This document shows positions 1-12,392 of a stretch of DNA of 64,000 nucleotides, one piece after another. The position numbers were made by a program, and so were the translations under genes. The notes below the pieces were generated by a model. That model was not told the origin of the DNA and searched no databases. It worked only from the letters and a program-made list of their open reading frames with translations. The DNA is from Plasmopara viticola (taxonomy: Eukaryota; Oomycota; Peronosporomycetes; Peronosporales; Peronosporaceae), in contig MBPM02000001.1 in NCBI GenBank assembly GCA_001695595.3, positions 1,426,001 through 1,490,000 on the forward strand, given 5' to 3'. Within the stretch, counting starts at the first letter, position 1. Each line of letters begins with the position of its first letter.

Positions 1-99
1 TTGATGAATAAATTTATTTTTTTGAAATTGTTCATCTGCCCTTTTGTATTTGTATTCATAAACATTAAAATGACATAATTTATCACAATAATCAGCCTC

Positions 100-2330
100 T
101 ATTTGATCGATAATGTCCTTGCATCACCAATCCGGTGTACAATAAATTGATGAACACTGAATCGGACCACCAAACATAGCAGCGATACTCATTGTAACGG
201 GGCCCAATTGACTTGTAGTGTACGCTGTAGATGTCCCGGTAGAACATAAGATCTCTCAACATTGAGTGTATTAGATACAGTTCCCTTAACATGAGAAAAA
301 GTACTCGGTGTTGTTATTTCAACTCCTTAACGCCTTTAGAATCATCTCAGTTGAGTGATTGACTCCTAATCTTAAGTCAAAATTAGTCAAATTGCCAATC
401 CAAGTAGCATTTGTACTTGTCGCGATTGTTCCAAAGTTAATTTCAATACAGGAATCTATCGGAGACATATTGTTTGACTGCAAATCCAATACTTTCTGGT
501 ATGAACCATCAACATGGTTTGCGGAGCCAAAGCAAGTAATTTGAACGTTGGCTTTAGCATTAAGATCAATAGCTCCAGTTAATAAACATCGAAAAGTCTT
601 AATTAAATTTTTGGTTTCTGATTGAGTCTAGATCCCCAGCCACATCAGCTATTCTTTGACATAAATTTACTCCATGAGGCATATAATCGCTAAGATCGTT
701 TTCAAACGCTACTCATGAAACGTTATATTGGCCATTTGCATTAGTTAGGGCCACTTATTTAATCCAAAAGCATTCGCATTAATAGTTCCGGTTTTCGTTG
801 TAGCATCAGAGCTCGTCAAAATTATTTTTGCAATGTTCGTGACGCTTCTATTCAACAACAAGAGCTTTACTTGCACTTGCCGTCCCAGCAGTCGCTCTAG
901 ATATATACTTTAGTTCAAAAGCGGACGATGTATTTAATGTTACACCAAGCTATAATTTCACCATAGAAGTATTATCAATATCATCAGAAGTATCGCACAG
1001 CAATCTTCAAGTTTAATTTTTATTTAGAAGAAGCTATGACTTGTACACAAACCATATCCTGAGCACCATCACTATCTTGAATCAAAGGTTCTCCATAAGT
1101 TGTATTACTTATTGATATATGAGTAGTCCATTTGTTATCGTAAGCGAAGTCGGTAATGATATATCTCCAGTCGATGCGATATTTGGCTGCGATGCAGCGC
1201 TCAATTGATTTTGTAGCACTTAGTGATCAAATTCCAGAAAGGGCTCCTGACGAAACACTTGTCGTTCTGTATTACTTGTTTGGGATACTAGATTGGTTGC
1301 TATAGATGCTCCGAAATTAGCGTTTCCATTAATAAAATGAAGCAAAACGTAAGTCGATGTCCCGTAAACCGAACGATTGTCCATGTGTAAAATTCACATT
1401 GAAGTGGTTGTCCCGCTACTTTATAGTAGACAACATTTCAAGAAATGTGATATTAGACTGAGCATCGGTTTGAAACGTTTCAGAATTGCTGTTGCTGTAC
1501 GAGTCGCTAGCGTTACAGTCGATCTTATTTTTGGTTGTGCTGCTAAAATTGTTCACAGCTAAACTGGTCGCTGATAAGGTACTTGCTGACAACGTATTCA
1601 AAATAGAGCCATTACCATTAGTTAGAGCTTACATAAAAACATATTGTTGACTGCAATGCTAGTGAAATTTTAATTAATGTTCGGAGACAGCATTGTGGTC
1701 AAACTGTTGTTGATAGATAAATGTACCTTCAGCAATCTAATTTTTACAGCAGTGCATCCGATGGGTTAGCAGGAGCAGTATTATGAATGTCTTCAATACC
1801 ATCGGATCCTATCGTAAATTTTCTATCTTCATTGGTTCTCAAATAAAGCGTATTTACTGTTGTACTACTAAGAATCTGATCTTTACAGAATCAAAAGATA
1901 ATGAGCATGTGCTACTCGATAGGGTGTTATTAAAAGTTTATGGAGAGATTCACTGATATTCAGTGTTGATAAAATTGTTCCTATTGACGTAATGTTAGGC
2001 TGTGTAACTGTTTGAAGAGTACCCATCAATTGCGATGCTGGAGGATAAATTTGCAATGTCCTTATTTAAATCAACACCAATCAATTTCGCAGTGGAAGCA
2101 GATCATGGTGAATTACCCGACAGCACACTCAAATTGATCATTGTTTCATTTTGATAGATATTTCCGGTAATGTACAAATCCGAAGTGCGATTCACTCCAT
2201 TTTTTTGTTAATTTGCAAATCGTCAATACTAATACTCAAGTAATCCAATATAGTCTGGTGGATTGTACAAGGTTGGACTTGATGAGGTAATAGCATTTTG
2301 TAGAACGATCCTTTGTATAACTTAAACGAT
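100..2330 (-). pseudogene. Fibre/adhesin-like repetitive protein, heavily decayed
   Basis: Reading the minus strand gives short low-complexity segments rich in S, T, N, G and L, typical of viral or phage tail-fibre shafts. Examples are NTLSASTLSATSLAVNNF (within 1416-1601), TQPNITSIGTILSTLNI (around 1935-2010) and SDLYITGNIYQNET (around 2150-2195). The alternation of 'PNIT-S-GT-L-LN' and 'DLY--GNIYQN' units is the pattern of trimeric fibre repeats. Stops and frameshifts occur every 20-60 codons, so nothing is expressed as a full protein. A long bacterial-type adhesin or another S/T-rich surface protein is the alternative. The neighbouring ATPase favours a viral origin. Confidence 0.5.
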
Positions 2331-2399
2331 TAATTATTTATACAAGATCAGATATCGGGAATCACTTAGCAGCACCTCCGGCGCGATATAACTCACATT

Positions 2400-3045
2400 C
2401 CTGATTTCGGTGGGATGCTTACAAAGGCGTTTGTGGAGAAATCGTTTGGAGCAAATGAAAAATTTGATATCGAGAAGCTTTTTGTATGATAGTTTTAGGC
2501 TCCAGCTCCTTTAGTGAATCAAATTTAGCTTTTCTTATACTTATAGAGTTTCCACACGTCTATAGCCACTTACACATTATAGCCCGCACCCCTGATCTAG
2601 AGCTATACGATTAGATCAAAGAAAATTTATAAGGTTTTGTAGCGTTTTCATGATCCTGATGCTTCTCCAAGTGTTGATCTTATCAAAGAGATTCTAAACG
2701 CCTTACAACTCGTTATTATTGATAAATCCTTTAATGATAAGAAACTTCAGAAGAATTCGTTTAGTCATTTATTTACTCGAGGAAGACACAAAGAACTTCC
2801 GATAGCTTATAGTTTTACAAGATGATGAGATTGATTTCTTAATACATTGCCGTTTTAAATGCAAATTCAAAACGCGATCTACAGCTAATTTTAAAAGATT
2901 TAAATCAACCTGGAGTAGGTGAAGATAGTATCTACAAGTATTACAAACAAGCAACGCCTGAAAAGGGACAGATGATGTTTGTAGATTCTGTAAACCAACA
3001 AGTTTAAAAAATTTAGATATTTCTCGTGAAATGTAGAGCATGCTT
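2400..3045 (+). pseudogene. DNA-packaging ATPase (A32/FtsK-HerA-like), decayed
   Basis: In viruses and Polintons this ATPase pumps genome DNA into capsids. Read in one frame from 2492, the sequence shows a degraded Walker A (GSSSFSES where the family has GxxGxGK[ST]) at about 2498-2521. It is followed by SHLHIIARTPD, which fits the 'Y-x-I-x-x-P' strand after Walker A. Further on come a Walker B-like LVIIDKS near 2710-2735 and FTRGRHKELPIAY near 2775-2815, the family's loop after Walker B. After a frameshift, YKYYKQATPEKGQMMFVD (near 2930-2985) fits the C-terminal part. I count at least five stops and one frameshift. The motif order makes the family likely; affiliation below family is open. 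Confidence 0.55.
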
Positions 3046-3899
3046 TCTCTTAGACAAACTCAACATATCATTTTAAGCCGGAATTGACAATGTTTGAATG
3101 ATACATTTAGATTGAACTTTATTGGATCAAGCGTGAATATCAAAAATCAAGAAATTGCCCTGCCAAGCTCACGGAGTCACGGCTCTCAATCTAACATTCA
3201 TTTAAATTTATACTGAAACTAGTCGTACAGTGTTTAAATTCCAGCTGCGGCGACTTCTCGATCACGCTTCTAAATGAGTACTATTCTTAGATATATCAAA
3301 AACATCTAGCCTCAATAAGTTGGTATTGGTGCATAGTTGGTTGATTATCAGGGTAATAACGTTTTATACATCGCTATGAGAGAGAATGCAACTTACTATT
3401 TTTGCAAAAGTACTTGCTGGGCGACATCAACTTCTGTCCTCGGTGAATATTCTTGTCCATCGACTAGTTTATACTCATTACCTTAACTCGATTACCAACC
3501 GCTATTATTACTCCTCGAATTATTGTTTCAAACGACGTTTTTTATGTGATTGGATGCAGGACAGTAACGTACCTATCGAGCATTCAACCAACAAATTAAG
3601 TCTTTTTGAGCTATACCTCTCTACGAGGACATCCCGTCAGCAGTCAATTAATCCGTTTTAATCTTATTAATAATCGCGTTGGCGCACCACCTTATACTAT
3701 GACTTCGTTTAGTCCTCTAGAGACATTAATTCATCAGTTGTTCTTCCAACCACCTCAATATAATGGCTATCGATAAATGATGGAGCATATAGCAATATTC
3801 TTTGAGTACCGTTGATCAAGATTTTAACTTTGTTAGACCTGAAGACTCCAATTCTTTGATTATGCTATTATTTGAGATAGAAAACAATGAATAAAGAGC

Positions 3900-5450
3900 T
3901 TTGTTTAAGGTACTTCAAAATGTTTCCAAATATTTAATCTCTCCGTGATTGAAGAAATAATTGCATTTCGCTGAGGGGAATTGTGAGACGCTTCGATCAG
4001 CACGCACAAAAGTGATCGATACAAATTAACACAATGGGCTACTGATCTAACCAAAACGATAGATGCTTTGACGCTTCAACAATTGCTGAGGAAAGTAGCC
4101 TTAATTGCATCGCAAGGAACTCCATCAAATAAAGCGATGAGAGCTCAACAACACCTACAATGACTTCAGCGGGTTAACTAGCATTTCCATCTATGACTTT
4201 AACAGCTATGCAGGCAGTACCGGTAATGACTAAAATGGGTAGTCAATATGGTTTATAGAACATTGGTAATGAGGAAGCTTAGTTGAGCGACATTGATGAC
4301 TCAAAGAAGACATACGACATTGGGACTCAAGTTAAAGCTAATGATTTCAGCTTTTAAAAAAATGCACGAGGAAAAAAAATCATCAATCTAATTATTACCA
4401 AAACAAGAGTCATTTCGATTTTATATATGGTACTCCCAATAAAAACGTATACATTGAGCCGGATGCTAAACTATTTCGTGTCAATAACGCAGTCAGTTCG
4501 TCGCCTTAGGTAAAATTTTAATTTGAGTCTGGAGCATATGAAGTACTTCGTGATATTATGATGATGTATACCTTACCAGTAGGTACTAGTTTACTGATTC
4601 CGAATAGGAAAATAAGAAACTAACAAGGTTGCTATATTCCAGTAAATGGAGGTTATCGAGTGACATTACTGGACAATTTTTTTTTCATGGCGATCGAGTT
4701 GAAACCAACTGAGTCTCATGGGTGTCGACACTCGAGATGAACAACAAATTTTGTAGCAAATGAACATCTCATTCAAGCAATCATGGATGCTAAAAAATCC
4801 TGATTTGAATACATGTGTGAATAGTGAAACCAATATTCAACAGTAGATCCAAATGACAAGGTTATACTAGATGATGGTAATCAAGTGAAAGATATTCGTA
4901 TCAGATCACACAATGACATCCCTAGGTAAGCGGAAGAGAAGGTATTTCTTGAAGGATAAAAATAGATATGAAAACATATTACCTTGGTAACATGTAGCAA
5001 TCATGAGTAAAAAAGATAAGGAAATAAGTCCGCCTATCAAGAATCGTGTTGATTAAAATGCAAATTGGCTTGTAGCGCCAAACTTTATTGTAGATACACA
5101 CGGAGATTGCTTTGTATCAGAGGATATTATTGTCAAATCCGTTGATGTAAAACGCTTTTTAAGAGCTCTTTCATTTGACTCTTTGAGCGATTAAGTGTTG
5201 CAGAAATGAACGAATGTCGAAGCCTTCTATAACATAAATTTGATAAACTTCAAGGTGCTCGTGGTTTGAGCAATGATAATCGTCGCTTGGATCGAGAATT
5301 ATAATTGCTTCGACGAGCTTTGAAATAATTGCTAATATAGATAATGCATTTGAAAATCATCAAAGTGCGATATCCTAATATTAGTGGCAACTCTATCAGA
5401 TCAGCTGTTCAAATAAATCAAGAAAGATTGTTGAGAACTCTCAATAGTTT
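3900..5450 (+). pseudogene. Two or more decayed reading frames of the virus-like element, function unknown
   Basis: Plus-strand translation gives protein-like runs interrupted by stops: TDLTKTIDALTLQQLLRK (near 4030-4090), LSDIDDSKKTYDIGTQ (near 4280-4330), YGTPNKNVYIEPDAKLF (near 4425-4475), VDPNDKVILDDGNQVKDI (near 4840-4895) and a run starting at an ATG near 5003, MSKKDKEISPPIKNRVD, that continues after one stop as NANWLVAPNFIVDTHGDC. The last looks like the start of a separate gene. The amino-acid composition (K, D, N, I rich) resembles proteins of AT-rich DNA viruses. I recognise no family. The 3046-3899 interval is similar in base composition but gives only short runs, some on the minus strand (KLVDGQEYSPRTEVDVAQQ near 3400-3460). 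Confidence 0.4.
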
Positions 5451-5523
5451 ACTGCACTATGGGCGAAAATAGCTGAAAACTTAAATTACCGGTAATGACA
5501 TTGCCCTCCCACACCATAACACT

Positions 5524-7317
5524 TCAGACATATAGTGAGTCTGCTCCTCCATCTTTGGTACGTTTATAAAAACGTGACGTCATACGCTCACCTGACGCGT
5601 GTTCGTAAGTAGAGACTTTGACGAGGCGAAGCTTGATGTGGCAAGCACCGGAACTCCTGTTGAAACCTTCTTGGTGTAGTTCGAGAAGCTTAGTGCTGGC
5701 GTCCTGGTCCAGGACTTGTGCTCCAATATCCGGCAGTATTGTGCCAAATGAAGGGCGGGTTAAAATGTTCTTCACGACGAGGATGGCGCCTTTGCCAATG
5801 CTGCTATTTAATTCGGAAAAAATTAGACCGTCAAACGGGCAAAAGCGACTAGCAATTCAGCATGTTGCTAGTCGTATGTCTCTAAATGCAACTATTCTAA
5901 ATCAAAGCGTTGCATCGATTAGATCGATCTAACATGCTTCAACTGTCCCCGGCAATCTTTTTGCGAAGTCGTGGGCATGGATACCAGTACCCTCAGCGTC
6001 GTGAGTTTGGCTGCTTCGCCGATGGGCCGCCACCCATTCCATAGTTGCATGTTTGGCATTCCTGTGTCCTCCAGTGATAAGCCCCATTAATCACATCAAA
6101 ACCGACGGCAAATTCAGCACAATACCGATCATACAGCGCTTCCCACTCGCCAAACGTTACAATTTCGTACTGGCGGGTGTGGGTGGACCCGAGCCTACAT
6201 TTTACAACACCAAAAGCACAATCAGCGTAAAAAAATCTTTAAATCATTCAACATAGTCGGCTTACGCTTGTGTCGCTTTAAGCGACTGCTCGAGAGAAAA
6301 TCCAGAAAGAAACATAGATATGTAGGGTGGTACAATGGTCTTTTGGTGTGACAAGCACACTAGCTCGCCATTTAGCACTGGCCCTGGAGCATCTTCTTCC
6401 TGACTACGGACATATTTTCTCCACTTAGAAAGCCACTTCTTGGGGACCAAAAAGTAAGTCGCGTAATTGCTTCTTCCACCGACCGATAAATGAGGCGCTA
6501 ATTGCTGCTGTCTATTGCCATCTAATTCCATAGGGGAGAACAATCCCTTAGGAAATCCATTCTTCCTCTCAAGCAGCTCTAACAGATCGTCAGAACCTGC
6601 AATCTCCGCATCAAATCGATTCCTTTTCTTCTCCTCAGCTTTGAGCTCTTTTGCTTCTTGTTCTACTACACACGTGGTGCAGTCGCAACACGATCTCAGC
6701 ACAAACCCCCTTAGTTCAGGAGCAAAGTTTACAATTTTTCTGAATATTTCTCCACTGATAATAGCACGTCGACTTCGGCCTACACATTGACCAACGGGCA
6801 AAAGCGCATCATGCGCACAAACGATCATGGCTCCAGCCTTAACCAGGGACGAATTTGCCGCAAGTTTTAGCCCCTCAAGCGCTCCATTGTCCCGTTTCTT
6901 TAACGCATTGTGCCGCCTTTGTTGCCTTTTAGTGCGGCGAAACTGAAGCAAATACTGCTCAAAATCCTGGCAGCGCCTTTTAAAAGCGCTGAGCCACGCA
7001 CGACTTACGAAAACGCTATTGGGTGAGCACAAGTTTACGTCATCAAAGGATCGAACAGTCGAGCGGGCCAACAGCTCCTTAATGTAAAGTACTTCAGCAC
7101 TTCGCAAGACAGCAAGCGAGCGAGGCCAGTGAGTGGATGAGGCTTCTAAGAAGCTCGTGAAGTTCTCGAAACGACGCTTGATGACGCGCTCGAGCGCCAG
7201 CTGGATACATGGAGTGAATGGAGATAGTGACCGGCAGGTGGAAACGAGTTGGAGAATGTCTCTTGCAGATAAAAGAGAGAAGAGGTGGGCTAAGAGGCTG
7301 TCGGGAAGGTGTTCCAT
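5524..7317 (-). CDS. F-box protein with DUSP-like domain, multi-exon; possibly with one nonsense codon
   Basis: It is probably a substrate adaptor of an SCF ubiquitin ligase. The start is the ATG at 7317, giving MEHLPDSLLAHLFSLLSARD, a typical F-box, at residues 1-45. Further on are a cysteine cluster (CCDCTTC) and a DUSP-like stretch (YFLVPKKWLSKWRKYV, then PGPVLNGELVC), as in ubiquitin-specific proteases; no protease catalytic core is present. Exon 1 ends at 6266. A 71-nt intron (6265-6195; donor GTAAGC, acceptor TGTAG) joins in phase to exon 2, which reads YEIVTFGEWEALYDRYC and WRTQECQTCNYGM. Exon 2 meets an in-frame TGA at 5995-5993, although the frame stays protein-like for 17 more codons. 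A third exon (5848-5524; acceptor GCTAG) carries a further conserved-looking segment. Either that TGA is a real disabling mutation or a further intron is missed. The first two exons are firm; the third is inference. Confidence 0.65.
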
Positions 7318-10300
7318 TGCGAGTGGCCACAACAGGATAATCTTGACCTCGAAAACCGAATTAAACACCCAGTATAGGTATAACTAAAGTGTGTTGGCTC
7401 TTCAAATACTAGTAGTATGTAAACTAAACCATGGACAACTTGTGAGTTTCGCGCCTTACGCAAAGATGTGTATTTACACACGATTGGCCTTTTGTGTGTG
7501 TAAGACTACTTACTGTTAGCTTTAGGAACGAGGTTTTAAAGCGCAGCGATAAACCGCTGGTGAGAGGATTACACTAGTGAATGGTATTACCATACAAGTT
7601 ATGTAATGTTTGACCATGCGCGCGTCTAAAGTGCGTCTGAAGCGTCCTCCACGCGTGTGGATGCTGTGTTGGATCACCTTAGAAAATGATGACGGAGTCA
7701 TGTGCGAGGCACCAAAATCGATTATCTCGCTTAAATTAAAGGCGCTCACGGCTATTCGACTTGCGCATTGCTGTGGACGGAGTCACAAAAAATGCTCAAA
7801 GACTAATGGGGCAGCACGCGAATGAGCACCACATGCACTACCTAAGGTAAGGTGCTCCCATCGTGGAGAGCGAAAACGTCAGCTGATGCAAGCACAGCTA
7901 AGCATACCGTGTACGATTACGCTACTCTGCAATCCACACAGGAAGAAAATTGGACGGATATCGACCAGAAGCTACGAGCTCTGTTGGCCGGGGTGACCAG
8001 CAGCCTCCTTGGGTACCGTCTTTTTCGACGAAAATGCGTAAGGGCTCGGCCCGAATGAAGATTATTCGTATCAATCTGACCTTCTTTGAAGAGATGAAAA
8101 AAGTATCAATGAATGCCGAGTTGAAAGTTCAGACAGTGTGGTTGAAAGAGACTCGCATAGCTAGGGCTCACCGAACGGTCCGCTCCTCGTATATCTTAGC
8201 TATGCTGAGGGGTCTTTCTCTGAGCTTTGGGGAAGCAATTGCCGATGCTAGTACCCTGCATTTAATGTTGTAGTCATCCTTGCTTTGAGCGTGCCAAGAA
8301 CTAACGAGCATAAATCCCACGATCAATCTGTCGTTTGGAATGTTGCGGGGTAGCCGTACCACCCAGTAGACGCCGTATGACCTGCTGAAATAAAATCTGG
8401 CAAATCTTAGAAAAAAAACAAGCTTAAATTTAAAGGACTTCGTGCTGCGTATCATGGATCGTGTATAAAAGGCCGGTCGAGGCAACCATGAGGGGCTTAA
8501 ATCGACTATGGTATGGTCACCTTGAACCACCAGCATTGGGAAGCTAATTTTAATTTGCCACATTCTTAGAATCTATGAGCACACCAGCCTGGCCTCATCC
8601 TGGTTTTTGGGGAGAGGAACAACAGCCAACATCTAGGTGTGAGTTTGTTTAATTGCGTCAAATGCTGTTTGACCGTCGAATTTGACGCGAGTTCAGACTC
8701 CATTTTGGCTAAAGCGCGACAACCCTGAAGGGACTAAAGGGAAAGAATCTTTTTATTTTAAAAACTGTGACTTATGTCTTCAGCACTTACTTTGCATTTC
8801 CCAGAGTATTACTTTGTTAGTTGCAAACACTACGCAAACATTTGAAAGCGCGAATCAGACATTATGGCAGTGTCGAAGCAAAAGACATCTTCCTATTTAA
8901 AGAAGCAAGATGGCGGCAGAAAAAACACTTCTGCTGACTTTACCCTCGTGATTAGTATGACTTTAAGAACAGATAAAATTTCCAAACCTTTCATAAACTT
9001 TAAATTCGCCTCGACTTTTCCTGATTAGGTTCATTCGTTTTGTCCCAGCAAAGTTTTATGTGCAACAAACTCACTTCCGCCAGAAAGCAGAAGTGCTATA
9101 GCATGGGTTGCATCACGTCGATAGCATAATCACGATTTACCAAGAAAATGTGAACAAAGCCATTTCATTTCTTGTAAGAAGGCCCATCATCTGTGAGCGG
9201 AGCTTGTTCGACGCAAAACTCGAACAGGAATTCTAAGCCGAGGAAGTCGAGGCAAAGTTTTGCCACTGCTCATCGAGCGGTAAGTAAAGCACTGAGAGGT
9301 GCTTGCCAGACACAACACTTGATGCTTGTTATAAGAAACATAGTGGCTTTAGCTATAACTGTGCGTGTTATCTGCTGGGTAGCGCTTGTTGAAAACAGCA
9401 CTCGAGTCACGCCATAAACAGCGGCTTTCAGCCAAGACGTCAGTGCCTAGACCCTTCCTATGCATCTGAGGTTGCCCTTCATTCGATAAGTAACGCTTAG
9501 ATAGAGTAACTTTTGCTGCTTACCATGCAAGGTATTCTTGTTCATGGGCTTCAAGGGCGCAGCCCTACCAATTACACATGAAGTAACACTTAATCCACTG
9601 AGAAATGTTCGCGTTGGGTAGAGCTTGTTGTATTTCTGGCGTGACGTAGTCGGCGAAAAATCCAGATTCGAGGCGCTTTCAATCTAATAGATTCCTTTAT
9701 TTTCACTAGCGTAGAGGAGTGAAGTCCAAAGAGAAAGATTAGAAGTGAGACTGAAAATGCGGAGTTTAGATTGGAAAGCGATGACAGAAAAGCAAATTGC
9801 TCAAACGGCATTGGCCAACTAAAATGTTTGCTAGAGAAGAATTGAAGTATACAGCGACATCTATGTAGCAAACAAAGAAGCATTGGTATGGTAGGCAACA
9901 GCGATGGCTCCGAGCTCGATGAAGGAAACACAGTTGCTGGCGACGACGAGCCATAAATGGAGGAGAACCATGTGTTGACAATATGCTAATCGTTCTAATT
10001 TTAATGACTCACATCGTTTAAGCACGGGCACTTTGCGCTCTAACGTAGGCTAGTGCCGTGGATGATCCAGATGCGATGCTACATTTGTCCAATTTTGCCT
10101 GAAGAGCAAGACAATAGACAGAACTTTGTTTTAAAGATTTAACGATCCTGGTGCTCATCAAAATACCTTATGTGCAAAGCCGGAGTCACCGTTATCGTGT
10201 GGCTGGAGGAATTATCAGACGAATAATTGGGGTATGGTCGCTCAAGAATTTTTCTTAATGGAAGTTTCCTGAGTGACACGACCAACTAATATCTTCTCGC

Positions 10301-12392
10301 TGCTTGTTTGATCATTGTTTCAAGTTAACAGTTTTTTGTTTAGCAGATAAGGAGTGACGGATGGCTATTTCTCCAATATAAATTAAATCTTAAGTGGAAG
10401 AAATGTGAAATGCCGATACTTAGAGCCGGTCTTAAAATAAAATGCTCGCTGGCTTTTGTCAAATGTAGGAGTCTTGATAATTTGATGCTTCTGGTGCACG
10501 ACAAACTTCCATTCAACATTCATATACTTATTTCAAACGATATCTAGGAAAGACGCAGTATCTGCCAGATTTAGGGTAGCGACATTAGTCGCCCATTAAT
10601 ACAACCAAACCACGTGCTAAATAAACCAATTTTTAAACTCCGGTCGATTGCACACTTCACTTTAGTAAGCGCTCATAGAAATGTATACTTTCCCGTGTGC
10701 CTTGTTGCAAGGTACTGTACCCCGTTGCGATGATCGATACATTAAATAGCAGTGCTAGCTTAATGACGTGATCCATTAAAGTCGTGATTTGACCTTTACC
10801 GCTACATTAAACAAAGTCATCGGCTACGAGTAATTTTTTAAATGTATCTATATGCAAAGGTCATGTTCTTAAAAAGAAAGCAATTAACACTGGAATCTAG
10901 CAGCTAGAGGCCCCAGAAATTGAGAGAGATCGGCCAAAATAATCGTGCAGGTAGTCGATCAACCCCGGAGCCGGGAAATCCTGGCTCAATGTCCAATAAG
11001 ACTTGAATTAAGGCAGCCGGAGACAGGTCGTAAGTGTGGACAAGAAACCACGCCCAAAAATGTAACTTGCCTTTACTTCGCACTCAAATGGGACCGTGAC
11101 AGTTGGATAGGCTGGACACCCCACTGACCGAAAAAGCCTGATAGTGCAATGAGAAGCACGTCATTTTGGGCTCTGATATATTTAAACCTCAGTGATAGAG
11201 CGGAAACCGACCCTGTGTTCTTGATTGTTCGCCCGCCGGGGACCGTAAGATACCTAGATAAGATATGATTTGAGGCAGCCGAATAAGTGGTCACTTAAGT
11301 GGACGAACAGCACCCGCAGTGTGTACACACACTGCAGGTCTCTTAACTGACCAAAAAAGGTTAAATTTACGGACCCGGTCCCATAAATGGATCGAATACT
11401 TAGTTGTTGCCAGATAGCTTGATAATTAGGTGAGGATTGCGATAGAGATCGAAAAGATGCTCCAGTATTATTCCTGATGGTGAGTTTGGCGTAACGCTGC
11501 ATGATCCATTTCTTTCGATCATTCGACGATATATAATGCCTGATCAAATGCTGCCTCCCGAATATAAGCCATCACTGCAGTACTTGTCGAACGATTATTT
11601 TCTCAAAGCGTATACAAAAGCTAAGTCTTGGAAAAGTTCAAAAATTTGTTAATAATGTCTAATAATCTAACAAACACTACGTGGTGAAACACATTATTGC
11701 TCTTCCCACTTTTTGATACACCATCACAATTGAAGACAGGATTCACGAAGGCGACATGACTAGCTTAACCTTTTAAAAAAGATGAACGAGATCAGAGTGA
11801 CGACCTAGTTATGTAAGGTCTTTAGCATGGTTACCGACAATGTCAGGGATGTACAGGCTGCGTGGAGCAAGGTAAAGGTCGAGTGCTAGTATGTCTTTCG
11901 TGTTGGCTGCTCGGCGCACATTACAATGGGTATTTGGAGGGTATAATCGAGATCTCGAGTGTCAGCAATTTGCTTAAGGCCGAAATCACTTTATTCATTG
12001 CGCTTTTCGCTCGGATATTTCGAACACGGAAAGGTCGACGATCAATCCAAATTTCCATTACGACTCAAGTAGAGTGTGCATTACTGTTCTATAATCGCAG
12101 GTACCTGTACTCTTTTCGATGAGCCGTTTCCTGCCAAGCATTGGTGAAAACCCAAAGTCGAGATTATGTAAACGAACAACTTTGAGTTAATAAAAGCGGT
12201 AGTCAAGCTGTCTTTTCCAATTCTACGTGCGCTTAGAGTTTCAAAGTAACCGGAAAGTCTTGTCTGCTGTGTACGAGTAAACCAATAACTTTTCCAACCA
12301 TCCTGCCTCCTACAGAAATGGTAGAAATCACGACTCCTTTTGTGCCATTGCCACGTTGAAACTCATGTTTTTTCGTGACCATGTAAAAACAT
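7318..12392. other. Gene-poor stretch, no supported gene
   Basis: Both strands hold only short open frames with no recognisable motifs. The longest (minus 8168-8563 and 9590-9931) have no signal peptide, RXLR or domain that I can see. A dispersed repeat with a second copy near 50.3 kb lies at about 10930-11370. The rest looks like anciently decayed repeats. Confidence 0.5.
10930..11370. repeat. Copy of a diverged dispersed repeat (partner near 50.29-50.52 kb)
   Basis: Several short blocks recur near 50.3 kb, though in a different order: AAGTGGACGA followed by [AG]CA, GTTGGAT followed by a CTGACC-AAAAAGCC block, and ACCGACCCTG/GCCGACCCTG. The CTGACC-AAAAA block occurs twice in this copy (near 11123 and 11347). 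The element type is unknown. The match is by eye and covers only parts of the interval. Confidence 0.35.

Larger units (their letters stand above)
1..5450. mobile_element. Decayed virus-like integrated element (Polinton-like or related), left edge outside the window
   Basis: The stretch has no intact gene, but both strands hold long runs of protein-like sequence broken by stops and frameshifts. The minus strand carries a fibre-like repetitive protein (about 100-2330). The plus strand carries an A32/FtsK-HerA-type packaging ATPase (about 2400-3045) and further broken reading frames to about 5450. A fibre together with a packaging ATPase points to a DNA virus or Polinton-like element rather than a retroelement. 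I could not identify a capsid protein, DNA polymerase or integrase, and saw no terminal repeats. The right edge lies before the F-box gene that ends at 5524. Elements of this kind are known in protists, including oomycetes; the class here is inference. Confidence 0.55.

Noticed and set aside
9590..9931. 113-codon minus frame containing RRLR
   Set aside because: The RRLR lies near the C-terminus and there is no signal peptide, so it does not fit an RXLR effector.
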